From Diploptera punctata (taxonomy: Eukaryota; Arthropoda; Insecta; Blattodea; Blaberidae): a stretch of DNA of 64,000 bases. A program made the position numbers and the translations under genes. The stretch's first letter is position 1. Each line of letters opens with the position of its first letter. The stretch spans positions 372,001 to 436,000 of the forward strand of contig JASPKZ010005703.1 in NCBI GenBank assembly GCA_030220185.1, written 5' to 3'. The notes under the pieces were generated by a model. The model saw only the letters and a program-made list of their open reading frames with translations. It was not told where the DNA came from and ran no database searches. This document shows, piece after piece, positions 41,990 to 52,695 of this stretch.

Positions 41990-43445
41990 GAATGGTAGAA
42001 GTGTTTATATCCTAGCCATGGTGCGGGGTTCGTCCTTACGTGACCACACACCGTTGTCATGTAATATTTTCGCAACTTTATTTAATTCTACAAAATATCA
42101 GTAACAGTTTGTTCACAATTTCCACTCACAATTAATCTTGTTTCAAAGTTTATCTGTCTCACAAATATTCCACAGTTTCATATATCTTCACTCACTGCAA
42201 CTCTCTCTCTCGCTCTGTTCACTATATCGCCGCTAATTCACAACTCCGTCCTCGCCACATGTTATATAGGTGGGAAGGAAATGTCTAGGCTTAACTTCGA
42301 GACACTTCGAAACATAGAAGTCTCTGACCACCGAACTTTCCTGAAAGGGGAAATATATTTTCGGAGAAATATCTAGAATGAGGGCCCATATATTTCGTTG
42401 GTTTGCGCGGACCTTTTAACTCGCAAATCTACTCCAACCAATGCGAGACCACCTTTTTCGCCTTTCTCGCGTAATTCAAACGTCGTTATTACGACACGTC
42501 ATAATGTTGAATGGATTATTTAATGGCAGATGCGTTTCTGCCAAACGTAAACGTTAGCAGCTTTTTTGGGCTTCTGACGCTCCCATATTCTACAGTTTAT
42601 CACTGTGCTTAATCATTCTAATGTGAAGACATATATTCTGAAAAAAAAAGTTATTTATAGAAAATTGATATGAAGGTTTCTTCGCCTGAACATTTTCTTT
42701 ATTTATAATATGCAAAAACCCTGTTTCATGGGCTAATCAGTCTTATTTGTTATTTCAAGGAAATTAAAAAATAAATTCTGAAACAATAACACCTAAAAAC
42801 ATGAGAATATCACAGTTATGAAGGTAAAACTGAGCCATTTCTCTACACAATATCATCGACAATCAATATCTAATAGGAGACCTTCCGGTTGCCGATTTAT
42901 TTAAACCTGATGCTACGTTATGAGCTATGGAAAGAAAATAGAAACAATAGCTTATAATCACAGCAATCACATCCAAAATGGTGAGGAAACAGCGTCAGAA
43001 AAAAATGAGTTTACTTCAACAGTACCTGACTTATTTTTTATAATTGTACATAATTATCAATACAGAATGCAAATCTAAATAAACTTTACAGTATATTATG
43101 TACGTTATATGTAAGCTATAAAACTGTAATTGGATAGACAAGTTTACTCTCATAGCTTCTCAAAATGGCTTCGCAGAACATGCATTCATTATCTCAAATT
43201 ATTTAGTAGAGCATAATCTGTTTCATTTCTATACTCTTTTACAGGATCATTCTATAGCGTGAGAAAAAAAAATCAACCACTTCATGAATCTGAAGGATAT
43301 AAAGGAACTGAAATTTACAGGTAGGTCGAGCTATATGTTAAGTGACACCGCATAAGGAGGTTGAATTGTACCTGACTAGAGATAGGTGAGTCGAACTATA
43401 GCCGAGATGTTATCGCCGCAAGAGCCTGCTGCTGGCTTATGAAGA
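41990..43445. other. Gene-less stretch
   Basis: No transposon family recognised. Around 42,230-42,620 the sequence is a little richer in GC (GTTTGCGCGGACC, CACCTTTTTCGCC). It could be unique sequence. No coding evidence. Confidence 0.35.
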
Positions 43446-43450
43446 TGCTA

Positions 43451-43657
43451 TCACCCTATGAGTGACGCAGTAGTTGTACATGTACTAGGAGTCCCACCCT
43501 GTGCCACATCAATATCCCCACCAGTGCTGCCAACAATGCCACCACTTTGTACGCCATCACTCAACACATACTTTATTGCCGCGTCCCAGTTTTCAACACT
43601 GACCGCGTGGGCATCAATACAACCTATTTGTGTCTTGTCTAAGGTATAGCATCTCAA
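43451..43657 (-). other. Unrecognised open frame, doubtful
   Basis: About 68 codons on minus: TLDKTQIGCIDAHAVSVENW, DAAIKYVLSDGVQSGGIVGS, TGGDIDVAQGG. The plus strand is open too over the same span, and base composition is unlike the AT-rich surroundings. I recognise no family, see no domain and cannot choose a strand. It may be an exon-like remnant or chance. Confidence 0.2.
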
Positions 43658-43904
43658 GTTCTCTCTCTATAAAGCCACGAAGATACTGCACTTCAATGTC
43701 TAAATAACTTATGTCCACGAATTCACTTTTATTTAATTCTTACCTTTAAACGATTTAACATCTAAACTCGTATCATGTCTGGAACTGCTCTAGCTCAGAT
43801 GGCAGTATGTCTGCTTCCTGATTAGTCACCCCTAATGAACTATAGTGAGTGCCATGGTTTTTAGGCAAATGAAAGCGGGCTTTATTGAAACGATTTCTTC
43901 AGGA

Positions 43905-44355
43905 AAGAACCATTTTATTATGATAATCTTCAAGAAGATTTTCGGGCTGTTGGCGTGGTCTTGAGGCTTGTAGTTCCCCGACGTTTCGCCAGAGACTGCG
44001 TACGGCATCTTCAAGGGTTGTCTTGAGATTGTATTGACTTAGGCTTTCACCGCCGGATTTATTATGATGAACTTGAAGAAGATTTCTGGGCTGTAAGGCC
44101 GTGGTCTTGAGGTCTGGAGTTCCCCGACGTTTCGCCAGAGACTACGCCCGGCATCCTCAAGACCACGGCCTTACAGCCCGGAAATCTTCTTCAAATCTTC
44201 ATAATAACTATGGCCGTGAAAGTCTAGGTCAATACAATCTCAAGACCACCCTTGAGGATGCCGGACGCAGTCTCTGGCGAAACGTTGGGGAACTTCAAGC
44301 TTTAAGACCACGGCCTACAGCCCGGAAATCTTCTTCAAGATCAGCATAATAACTT
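43905..44355. mobile_element. Inverted-repeat element with CCCCGACGTTTCGCC
   Basis: Two direct units (43,917 and 44,062) each with GTGGTCTTGAGG and TCCCCGACGTTTCGCCAGAG, followed by an inverted unit (44,157-44,352) with GGATGCCGGACGCAGTCTCT and GGCGAAACGTTGGGGAAC. Arms of about 100-150 bp pair, so the element can form a large foldback. Related pieces are at 2,245 and 57,775. Confidence 0.75.
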
Positions 44356-44514
44356 AATAAATTTTATTGTATTCTAGGGCACTCTACATACCAGACGTGA
44401 CCCCATTGTTGATGCCTGGTATATTAATGGTGCAAGAAATCCACTAAAATGGTTCTTTCCTGAAGAAACCGCTTCAACATAGCCCACACTCATATGCCTT
44501 AAGCCATTTCCTCA

Positions 44515-44590
44515 CTATAGAGGTTATCACCCTAGTATGCAGGTTCAAATCCGGCCAGCTTCGATGGATTTTTCAGGGGGTAAAAGTACT
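44515..44590 (+). mobile_element. SINE-4 head fragment
   Basis: Box B and downstream: GGTTCAAATCCGGCCAGCTT, CGATGGATTTTTCAGGGGG, as in SINE-4 at 14,500. Cut off abruptly next to a SINE-3. Confidence 0.55.
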
Positions 44591-44632
44591 GAGTAAGGTT
44601 TGGGGTTGGGCGTAGGGCTAACGATCCTAAAA

Positions 44633-44850
44633 AGGTAAAGTGATCCCACTTACAGGTCGCAGGAAACCCTTGGTTGGGGTGGTAGGAGGTTAAGGCGCCC
44701 GCCTTTTTAGACAATTGACTTGAGATGTCAGCCGGGTTGTCAGCACTATGTGACGGCCGTAACATACATTTGGTACTCATATCAGATAGAGAGACGATTC
44801 CAGGGCCATGTTGTTGCCAAAAGGTTTAGGTTAGTTAATAATTCTGAACC
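44633..44850 (-). mobile_element. SINE-3 body
   Basis: AAAGTGATCCCACTTACAGG, GTGGTAGGAGGTTAAGGC, TGTCAGCCGGGTTGTCAGC and CCAGGGCCATG are the SINE-3 body in reverse. The promoter head is decayed. Confidence 0.65.
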
Positions 44851-44957
44851 CATTACCTTCCAGTTTGCAGCATTTTACCTTACTACAGCATGCCTCCTCC
44901 CCCTCCTGGGCTAACAACCATATATCTTTAAAATAACCATGTTGAGAAGTCCGAGAT

Positions 44958-45116
44958 ATCGCATTCCCAAAACTATACTTAAATACAAACCAAAAGGACG
45001 CAGGAATGTTGGTAGACCGAAGAAGAGATGGATCCAACTTTTGAATGAGAATCTATGAGACCGGAACAAGCAACATGGGCTTAATCCGTGATTGTTGTTG
45101 ATGACGATGATGATGA
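44958..45116 (+). mobile_element. 159-bp LINE-B insertion with 15-bp TSD
   Basis: Extremely 5'-truncated LINE-B: RIPKTILKYKPKGRRNVG, GRPKKRWIQLLNENL, stop, GACCGGAACAAGCAACATGG, then a (GAT)n tail. A perfect TSD, TGAGAAGTCCGAGAT, lies at 44,943-44,957 and 45,117-45,131. Confidence 0.88.
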
Positions 45117-45426
45117 TGAGAAGTCCGAGATCCAACTGATGTAAGGAAACTGTCTGACACAAATAAAATGGCTTCTTTTTATCTCTGGTCTTCCAGTATC
45201 TGTTCACAAAACCGCTAGACGACAGCGATGGACAAATTTTGATGTGATCACTGATCAGCATCCATGACTTCCAAAGAATTGCACAGATACAGCGTGAACT
45301 TGCTTAGGCGATGAAGGTAGCAACCTGTCCAACTGCAGTGCGGAGTGATGTAATACTCGTACTTTTCTGGACCGTTCTGGGAATGTGTTTTGTAGAGCTT
45401 ATTTCCAAAGTTTCTATTTTTAATTT

Positions 45427-45427
45427 A

Positions 45428-45484
<57 letters not shown>
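45427..45484. repeat. (ATT)n microsatellite
   Basis: About 19 uninterrupted ATT units. Confidence 0.96.
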
Positions 45485-45839
45485 GGCCCTAATATATATT
45501 TCCGGTTCTGACAATGTTTAATACTAGTGAAATTCATATCAAATTCCGTTGAGGTGAAGTCATATGATGAAAGTTAAACATTAAATTGCTGCTACAAACA
45601 GTTGGAGTATACATCACCGTACACAACAACAAGTACCGGAAACTCAACCTGCAGAAGATGGAAGGTAACTTCCGAAAGCGCTCCAGTTAATTTTATATAC
45701 AATATATTAACAAAGTTGAGGACGACGACACCTACCAACAGGTACAATTTAATTTTTATCTTTCATCATTTGACAATGTTGATACATTTTTCCGGCACCA
45801 ATGATTTGTCTTTAATTTCGCTTTATAATTTTCATCCAC

Positions 45840-46020
45840 TCGTCTTTATTATAACACATTTTTTTCTCTATTTTCCAGTCCTTCAAAGTTTCTCTAATCC
45901 CTAGGATCCACGTGAGATTTGGTGTCCTCTCCTTCTCGTTCCTGATGGGTGTTCATTCCATTATTTTTTTTTTGTAATCTTTCATCCTCCATTCGCCTAA
46001 TATGCCCGTACCATTTATTA
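45840..46020 (-). pseudogene. LINE-D-like C-terminal fragment
   Basis: The minus strand reads WYGHIRRMEDERLQKK, then after a frame break MEWTPIRNEKERTPNLTW and GIRETLKDWKIE. This follows the WYG...RMxExRL...EWxP pattern of LINE-D. Confidence 0.5.
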
Positions 46021-46200
46021 TCACTACTGTTATTATTATTATTTTATTTATTTATTTATTTTCATTCCTAATGTAATTCTGATAACAATCAGACTTCCAA
46101 AGAAGAGAGGGGTTGAAAACATGTCCTTCTACGACTACAACCTACCGTATTGCTTTATTATTCTTATTGTTATGTTTTAAATTTATGTTATTGTGATTAT

Positions 46201-46203
46201 TTA

Positions 46204-46273
<70 letters not shown>
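46201..46273. repeat. (ATT)n microsatellite
   Basis: About 24 ATT units. Confidence 0.96.
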
Positions 46274-46275
<2 letters not shown>

Positions 46276-46499
46276 ATACTGCAGATTTCCTTTTTACTGA
46301 AAGTTACTTTTTGTTACCAGAAGTCGCTGTTAAGTGCATATTCTTCTACAAAGATCCCTTACTTCTTCCTACTCCACCTATCCAGCATTCTCTAGGTCTG
46401 CCTCGCCCTTCCTTCTTATAGCCTCTCAATTATGAATATATTTTGGTATTCCATCTATTTTCTCTATTCCATTAATTGTAATTTTTTTTCGTATTTTCT

Positions 46500-47150
46500 A
46501 ACTAACTCACTGGCATTATCGAACCTGTAGGTTTATGTCCGCCCGAACATATGTTCTCGATACATCCCTATCCTGAACTAATGTTTTCCAATCATCCTCT
46601 GAATAATTTACTTCCCTCAAATCATGGTTAATATTATTCTCCCACCTCATTCTTGGTCTACTACTGGGGGCTTTCTCTCTGGTTTTCCTAAAAAAATAGG
46701 CTAATTTCCATCCTCCTCTTTCATTTCCTTTCGTTCCACATGTCCTGGCCATCGCTCACTGTTAGATAGTCTGTTCCATTCGCCTGTCTGTTCACCTCTC
46801 TTTGATAAAAAAAGTCAAAGAACTTTATTCTCATAATGTCGCAATCTTTTCTCCTCCCTTAAAGTATTAATCCACGTTTCACATCCAACATAAGTGGGCA
46901 ATAGGCCTAATTGTTTTATGTACCTTAAGTTTACTCTTTAAAAAAACTGGAATGACAAGAATTCTTGTATTTCATAATATAATGCTTTTCCAAAATTGGG
47001 CCTAGCTATGTTTAATTTCTTTGTGCATATCATTCATGTTTATAATTATTGTTCCTAGTTAGTGCCTATTTTATTTCAGCTACTTCTTGAAAACTTCTTT
47101 TACTTATCATTAACTGTCCATTTCCAATAGGCTGTATAATGATTTCCATA
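46500..47150 (-). pseudogene. LINE-A 3' fragment, decayed
   Basis: From the family 3' end (AACTCACTGGCATTATCGAA on plus) through SSRPRMRWENNINHDLREVN, NRLSNSERW-like, REEKRLRHYENKVL, to the NGQLMISKRSFQEVAEIK region at 47,130. Several deletions, and about 70 bp around the WAGHVARM codons is lost. Confidence 0.7.
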
Positions 47151-47164
47151 AGCCTTTGATATGG

Positions 47165-47440
47165 ATTCCCTGAAGTAGTCCCCGCCCGGAGAACCGAAAG
47201 GGGACTATTTTATCTCGGGAAAATTTTACTCTGCTTGAACCCATGTCCGCGTTTCTAGAGATTGTTTTGTTCGGTGAAAGATCGTTACTCTTTCGACTAT
47301 GGCACTTTTTCCTTCTGCGCTTATTACCTTCAACTTGTCCGATATGGGTACCCTTTTCGGCATCAATGCTTCCGCCAACCTAGCTCTCGGGATAATTTAA
47401 CAACGCAAGCCTCTCCACCAAGATAAGATAAATATACCAT
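47165..47440. repeat. Unclassified repeat with short inverted repeat
   Basis: AGTCCCCGCCCGGAGAACC pairs with GAAAGGGGACTA (47,174-47,208), followed by CCATGTCCGCGTTTCTAGAG and GATATGGGTACCCTTTTCGG. The GC content is higher than its flanks. No second copy in this window, but the layout looks repeat-like. Confidence 0.35.
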
Positions 47441-47504
47441 GGACGGATATGTCTTTCAACCTCGATAATTTCTCTTAATTTTGCTGCTACTCTCCATGGG
47501 CGAC

Positions 47505-47830
47505 AGGCATAGAAGTCCCTAGGCCTATCAGCAGGCTGCTGGCCTCCCATCCACATATACAAATCTCAGAGGTTGACGTTCATTCAGCCAGTGTAGAGGT
47601 GACATGTGGTCAGCATATCGGGGTCCCCCAGCAGTTAAAGTTTGTTTTTTCAACCTGGAGCCGCTACTTATTGTAGCTACCCAAATTCACGATGCTGGGT
47701 GAGCACCGATCCCAGACTGGACGAAATTCCACGAGAAAAATGTCTTCCCCCATGGAGACCCGAACCAGCGCAAGTCCCGTAGCTCTGCGCCAAGGCATCT
47801 TGCCTTAAGCACTCAGCTACGACGCGGGAT
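47505..47830 (-). mobile_element. SINE-2 copy
   Basis: Minus strand: GCTGAGTGCTTAAGGCAAG, CTTGGCGCAGAGCTACGGG, box B TGGTTCGGGTCTCC, CACCCAGCATCGTG, TAAGTAGCGGCTCCAGGTTG and GTGGATGGGAGGCC. Close to 24,120. Confidence 0.8.
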
Positions 47831-47854
47831 TTACTGCTACTAATAACACTAATA

Positions 47855-48890
47855 CTTCTTCTTCTTCTTCTTCTACTACAAGGTTTAGGCTATGCAGCCT
47901 GTTCCGGCGAAGTTAAAAGTGGTGTCCATCTTCTATGTGGTCGGCCAACATATCTTGTTCCTCTGGGATTATACAGGAAGGTTCTTTTTGGTATTCTTTC
48001 GTTGTTCATTCTCATTAAGTGTTCTGTCCATTTCTTATTATTTTCGTTGATTTTATCTTCAATTTTATATATATTTAATTCTTCTCGTATAGTTTCATTC
48101 CTTATTCTATCCGCTCTTGTGCATCCTTTCACATTACGTAAAAACAGCATTTCCGCAGTGTGTATCCTGCTTATAGGAAGCCAGATATAATAAGAACAGT
48201 TAAGTCTCATAGACTGCGATGGGCAGGACATGTTGCGCATATGGAGAATGAAAGACGTGCATGGAAACTTCTTGTAGGAAAGCCAGAAGGAAAACGCCCA
48301 GTTGGTAGCCCAAGAATGAGGTGGGAGAACAACATTAACTATGATTTGAGGGAAGTAGATTATACAGGGAGTGATTGGAAAGCATTAGCTCAGGATAGGG
48401 ATGTATGGAGAGCTTATGTCCGCGCGGTCATGAACCTACGGGTTCGATAGTGCCAGTGAGTAAGTAAGTATCCTGCTTTTATCCCTTGATTTCATTATCC
48501 AATTTTCGCTTCCATACAACAACAAAGGAACAGCCATTGTTTTATATAATTTAAGTTTCGTATCTTTCCTTGTTTTCCGACCTAAGGTTCTTTTTATGGT
48601 TCCACAAATAGCCTGAAATTTATTTACTATATTTTCTATATTTTTATTTTCTCTATAAGTTATATCACATCCTAAATATTGGAAATGTGATACTTGTTCT
48701 ATTATTTTGTTATCCAGTACAATTTTTTACCTAATTCCATATTTACCAATAAATGCCATTACTTTTGACGTATTTATTGATTTATTCGCTGACGATGTTG
48801 TACTTTTAGCAGAATCTGAAAATTAGCTCCAAATGTTAGCATATAAATTTAAATTAATAGCCAATAGATATAATTGTAAAATATCAATAA
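47855..48890 (-). pseudogene. LINE relic (related to LINE-B), split by LINE-A
   Basis: The minus strand left of 48,161 codes RIHTAEMLFLRNVKGCTRAD, NETIREELNIYKIEDKINEN, EHLMRMNNERIPKRTFLYN and RGTRYVGRPHRRW. Right of 48,479 it continues upstream with a decayed SNWIMKSRDKSR, KIRYETYIIQNNGCS-like region and further up an open ADDVVLL-like remnant near 48,795. The LINE-A at 48,173 interrupts it. Confidence 0.65.
48173..48467 (+). mobile_element. LINE-A insertion with 11-bp TSD
   Basis: A 295-bp 5'-truncated copy with an intact frame: YRKPDIIRTVKSHRLRWAGH, VAHMENERRAWKLLVGKPEG, KRPVGSPRMRWENNINYDLR and EVDYTGSDWKALAQDRDVW, ending MNLRVR and the GTAA tail. TSD GTATCCTGCTT at 48,162-48,172 and 48,468-48,478. 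Confidence 0.9.
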
Positions 48891-48929
48891 ATAACACTAA
48901 TACTACTAATAATAAATAGCTAATAATCA

Positions 48930-49110
48930 CCTTACGTTCTTAGTAGACTTCAGGCTTGTTCATCTTCATATGACTACAGTCATCTTTTGCGAGGTCTTCC
49001 TGGACTTCTTTTTTCCTCTAGTCTTACCATCGTAACAGCCATCACAATTCTTCCCTTCTAAATTTATTAAAGTAGTCATTCCATTTCCTTCCCTGTTTGG
49101 TGATTAATTC
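48930..49110 (-). pseudogene. LINE C-terminal fragment (EEKRSPGRPRKR)
   Basis: The minus strand codes GRIVMAVTMVRLEEKRSPGR and PRKR near 49,000. Short, no family assigned. Confidence 0.4.
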
Positions 49111-49316
49111 TCAAATAAGTTGAATGTCCCTCTGCATTGCAATGTTTCCATTCTTTACTTTAAAACTACTTTTGAGGGTTTTGTTCATTTCTGCTATTTG
49201 AGAAATTTATTTTGTTTTTGTTGTTTGTGCATTTGTTTCAGATGCATGAGTAAAAAAATGCAATTTTATGTGCAGTATACTAGTTATATAATAGTTAAAT
49301 AAATAAATAAATAATA

Positions 49317-50512
49317 CAGTAAAAACTTGTTCAAAGCGGAATCGCACGAGACCCATTTTTTCCACATTAGACACAATTCCGCATTATAAAAAACAAAAAA
49401 AATGATTAACCAATCTTTGATTATAGAGCTCCGTAAATGTCTTTCTGCGTACCTTGGATTATTTGTAGTTCCGCTGCAGTTGAAAAGTGGAGTATAGTAT
49501 GTACGAGCGACTTCCACGGTAACGCGCAAAAAAACAGTCCCGTTTCGTCAACGTTAAAAATATCTCTTGTGCGCATGTTCTGAAATTTAAGTATGCAGTA
49601 TCGGTTTCCACTCACTAACTGTACTTTCGACCACATCCTTTGATTCTCCGTAAATTTCATTCCACGTCGTCTTTTAAAACTGTCCAGCCAACCCGAAGAT
49701 GCCTTGAAACCATTATTCCCTAAGGATATAGCAACAGCTCAAGCTTGACTTCCGAGCACCGGTCTGGAAATTTGGAGATTTTTTGGTCGTGCACTAGTAA
49801 AACACTCCCACACTACTTCGTTGATTTCTTTATTTCCCTTTTATTTTTATTTGTTTTTGATAATTTCCTTGAATCCATTCATTCATTATTTTTTCTTCGT
49901 GTTTTAAAATCTCATAAACTTGGGTTTTACCACATTTAAATTTAGTCATTATTTGGTATACTGAGAGTTTGTTTTTCTTTATCTTCAATCACTTTCACTT
50001 TCCGTTTAATGACAATGATACAAACGAGATAACCATATTTATTCCGGAAATTCAGAACGCTACCTGTGAAAGATACGTACACGATCGGTCTCAAAACAAA
50101 CTAATTTAAGATTTTACAGTGCACTGGTTATTTGTAAGACAGATGTCCCAAGCCAAATTTTTGTTAAACGAACCTGTATTTTGAATAACGGGTGTGCAGT
50201 GTGGCCGAAAGAAAATTTCAGATACAGGAGGAAACTCTACTTCACCCGGCGGCAGGAACCATCCCTTATTGTTATTTCGCCTAACGGGAATTCAATGAAG
50301 TGAAAACTAATTTATTTCTTTCTGTCTTTCCGCCTTATAATTTTTTTTTCATGAATTATGTAGAAATATCCTTTCGTTTCCGCGTTGGACAGATTCCGTT
50401 TTATACAAAATAAATACACGTAAAATTACTATTATTTCGCCGGGACCAATGAATTTGTTCACATTGGACAGATTTACGCATTATTCAAGTTCCGGATTAA
50501 ACAAGTTTACTG
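49317..50512 (-). mobile_element. pogo/Tigger-like DNA transposon
   Basis: Terminal inverted repeats: left CAGTAAAAACTTGTTCAAAG and, inward from the right end, CAGTAAACTTGTTTAATCCG. TA lies outside on both sides (49,315-49,316 and 50,513-50,514). The length of 1.2 kb is short for Tigger (full copies are about 2.4 kb), so the element has lost the C-terminal part of its transposase gene. Carries the fragment at 49,470-50,010. Confidence 0.75.
49470..50010 (-). pseudogene. Tigger-like transposase fragment
   Basis: Decayed coding on minus. First part, near 49,860-50,000: KVIEDKEKQTLSI and GKTQVYEILKHEEKIMNEWI, the CENP-B-type N-terminal helix-turn-helix. Then EVVWECFTSARPKNLQISRP (second HTH). 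Then, open from about 49,700, NNGFKASSGWLDSFKRRRG, MKFTENQRMW and RDIFNVDETGLFFCALP, whose NVDETGLFF carries the first catalytic D of the pogo DDE domain. The remaining catalytic residues are absent. Stops and frame breaks throughout. Confidence 0.72.
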
Positions 50513-50539
50513 TATTTTTAATAGGAATATTCCACACTG

Positions 50540-51010
50540 CAGTGGTTCTCCTTGAACCCAAAGTGATTTGTCGTCAGAGGTTTGTGTCTAAACTCTCAAG
50601 CATCTTCTTCCCTCAAATCTCTAGCACCATTCTTCTCCTCATTCCATCTATAGCCTACATCGTTCTCTGTCTCCCTCTTCTACTTCTTGCATTAGCTTTC
50701 CAATTATCGATATTCTTTGGTATTTTATGTTCTTTCTTTCTTAAATGAGGAGTCCATAACATTTTAAAAGTTTTTATTCTATTTTTTTCTAATATAATTT
50801 TTTCAACTTGCATAATTTCCCTTGTTGTGCTATTTTTGACTCTATCCTATCTTGAAATTCTTGACGATCGCCTTCAAAAATCCATTTCCACTGATAACAG
50901 CTTGTCGTCTTGTTGTCTACTTACTGTACAGGTTTCGGACCCATATAATAAAATGTTTTGTAACAGAACTTGAAATGTGGTTTTCTTCGTTCTGCATATT
51001 ATATTCCTAA
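50540..51010 (-). pseudogene. LINE 3' fragment (RGRQRTTWIDGMRRR type)
   Basis: Minus strand: a decayed WVRNLYSKQTTRRQAVISGN, MDFxRRSSRISR-like, ENYARKIIL, HLRKKEHKIPKNIDNWKANA and RRGRQRT, AIDGMRRRMVLE. Same module order as LINE-D. The 3' end abuts the Tigger-like element. Confidence 0.5.
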
Positions 51011-51126
51011 TAGGCCTACTAATAACAGGGGAAACATATAAATTGGATATATTAATACTAACAGAGAAAAAAAGAAGGGTTCCGGAGAAGAACAGGTACG
51101 TTGAAATCAGGGCTTTGAAATAGAAC

Positions 51127-51151
51127 TATGATGATGATGATGATGATGATG

Positions 51152-51198
<47 letters not shown>
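51127..51198. repeat. (ATG)n(ATA)n microsatellite
   Basis: Seven GAT units then about 16 AAT units, immediately before a SINE-1. Confidence 0.95.
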
Positions 51199-51510
51199 CC
51201 ATCCATAGTAATTCTGCCCGAGGTCAGGCCTTTCACTGCAATCATAGCATTTTCATGCTATACTTTGCAGCTTTACTAGGGAATTATAGGTGTGGAAGCT
51301 TCCCGTTGCTTTCCACACCTATGAAGGATGATGATGATGATAATGTTAAGGATGATGATGATGATGATGATGATTGCCGGATGATTTTCGGGGATCGTTG
51401 GGCCCTAAGCTTCCTGACATTTGTCTTAGAGGAGCCTGTCCCGAACGGAAATCGAACCCGAGCCCGCTGGATTGCAAGGCAGCACCCTACCTCGAGACCT
51501 CAGCGGTGGA
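51198..51510 (-). mobile_element. SINE-1 inside a microsatellite
   Basis: Full SINE-1 on minus: head CCACCGCTGAGGTCTCGAGG, box B GGTTCGATTTCCG, a shortened core, (CAT)n and 3' end to CAGAATTACTATGGATGG. Flanked on both sides by ATG/AAT repeats, so it appears to have landed in, or seeded, the microsatellite. Confidence 0.85.
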
Positions 51511-51605
51511 CTATGATGATAATGATGATGATGATAATAATAGTAATAATATTAATATTAATAATAGTAATAGTAATAATTATTATTATAACAATAATAA
51601 TAGTA

Positions 51606-51638
<33 letters not shown>

Positions 51639-51660
51639 CTACTAATAAATCAATAATAAT
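51511..51660. repeat. Compound ATG/AAT microsatellite
   Basis: Imperfect GAT and AAT units with ATT and TAG variants. Confidence 0.9.
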
Positions 51661-52004
51661 ACATAACATATAAACATCATAAGCGAGATGAGGGCTTTGT
51701 TTGGAAGACAAAAATATAACATTTGCGGTAAATAAATATGGCAATATTAACCTAACTTAGGATTGTGAGTAAAATGTCGCACATGACCGAAGGGCTTCCC
51801 TCTCTTGCAGCGAGGCTGCTTTGTGTCCAGACTTGAAGCAGTTTCAGACGCAGTTAGAAAGTTGTATCAAAAGTTCATCAAGTTGTCAGTAACTTGACGT
51901 AATTACGAGCTGTCCCTCTCCAGAACACAATGCTACTAGTTAATATTAATTAATCTTACAAAACAGGGCAGAGCTACTACAAACGCGCTTATTAATTTAA
52001 CTAA

Positions 52005-52080
52005 TTAATAATTGACACTATCAAACCTGGAGGTTTCATGTCTCCGCACACATAAGCTTTCCATACATTTCTAAAAAAAA
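52005..52080 (-). pseudogene. LINE-A 3' terminus
   Basis: GACACTATCAAACCTGGAGG, TTTCATGTCTCCGCACACAT and AAGCTTTCCATACAT: the last 70 bp of LINE-A in reverse. A SINE-2 follows directly. Confidence 0.55.
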
Positions 52081-52084
52081 CTAA

Positions 52085-52420
52085 AAACTAAACTCCATGG
52101 CGCGACAGGCCTGGTCTACCAGCCGGCTGCTGGCCTCGCATCCACATGTGTTAATCATAAAGGAAGACGATCATCGAGCTAGTTAGGGGTCACATGTGGT
52201 CAGAATGTCGGGTCTCCCTGTCGTTATAGCTGGTTTTCATAACCTGGAGTCGCTACCTATTGTAGCTATCCAAATGCCTCACGATGCTGGGTGGGCCCGG
52301 TCCCATACCGACCGAAATTCCATGAGAAAACTTCTTGCCCCATGGAGACTCAAACCAGCGCAAGTCCCATAGTTCTAAGTCATGGCATCCTACCTTAACC
52401 TTTCAGCTATAGCACAGAAC
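52085..52420 (-). mobile_element. SINE-2 copy
   Basis: Minus strand: GCTGAAAGGTTAAGGTAGG, ATGCCATGACTTAGAACTATGG, box B TGGTTTGAGTCTCC, TTTCGGTCGGTATGGG, CACCCAGCATCGTGAGGC, and GTGGATGCGAGGCCAGCAGC. Confidence 0.75.
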
Positions 52421-52502
52421 ATTATCTCTAATAAATTCCTATTTTTTTTAACTTCAACTATTTGTCTTTTTAATTTAATTTAATTTAAAGAGTTTGATGT
52501 TA

Positions 52503-52508
<6 letters not shown>

Positions 52509-52553
<45 letters not shown>
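52509..52553. repeat. (TA)n microsatellite
   Basis: Pure TA run of about 22 units. Confidence 0.96.
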
Positions 52554-52556
<3 letters not shown>

Positions 52557-52695
52557 CGTGTTATAAAGTAAATATTCTCTTTAAATATGCTAACTTGTTA
52601 TAGTGGCCACAAGATGGCAGTTGGAACGACATCTTGCTACCTCTCGTGTAAATTGATAATACTACATATATAAGAAAAATAAATGTTTGTGTTAG

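Noticed and set aside
43458..43657. Small secreted or proline-rich protein on plus (MSDAVVVHVLGVPP)
   Set aside because: Both strands are open over the same 200 bp, no domain is recognised and no splice or promoter signal supports either. Kept only as a doubtful entry.
45311..45511. Poly-leucine plus-strand frame resembling a signal peptide or membrane segment
   Set aside because: The leucines are the (ATT)n microsatellite read in another frame.
51255..51656. 133-codon frame with poly-D and poly-I
   Set aside because: Reads through a SINE-1 and two ATG/AAT microsatellites.
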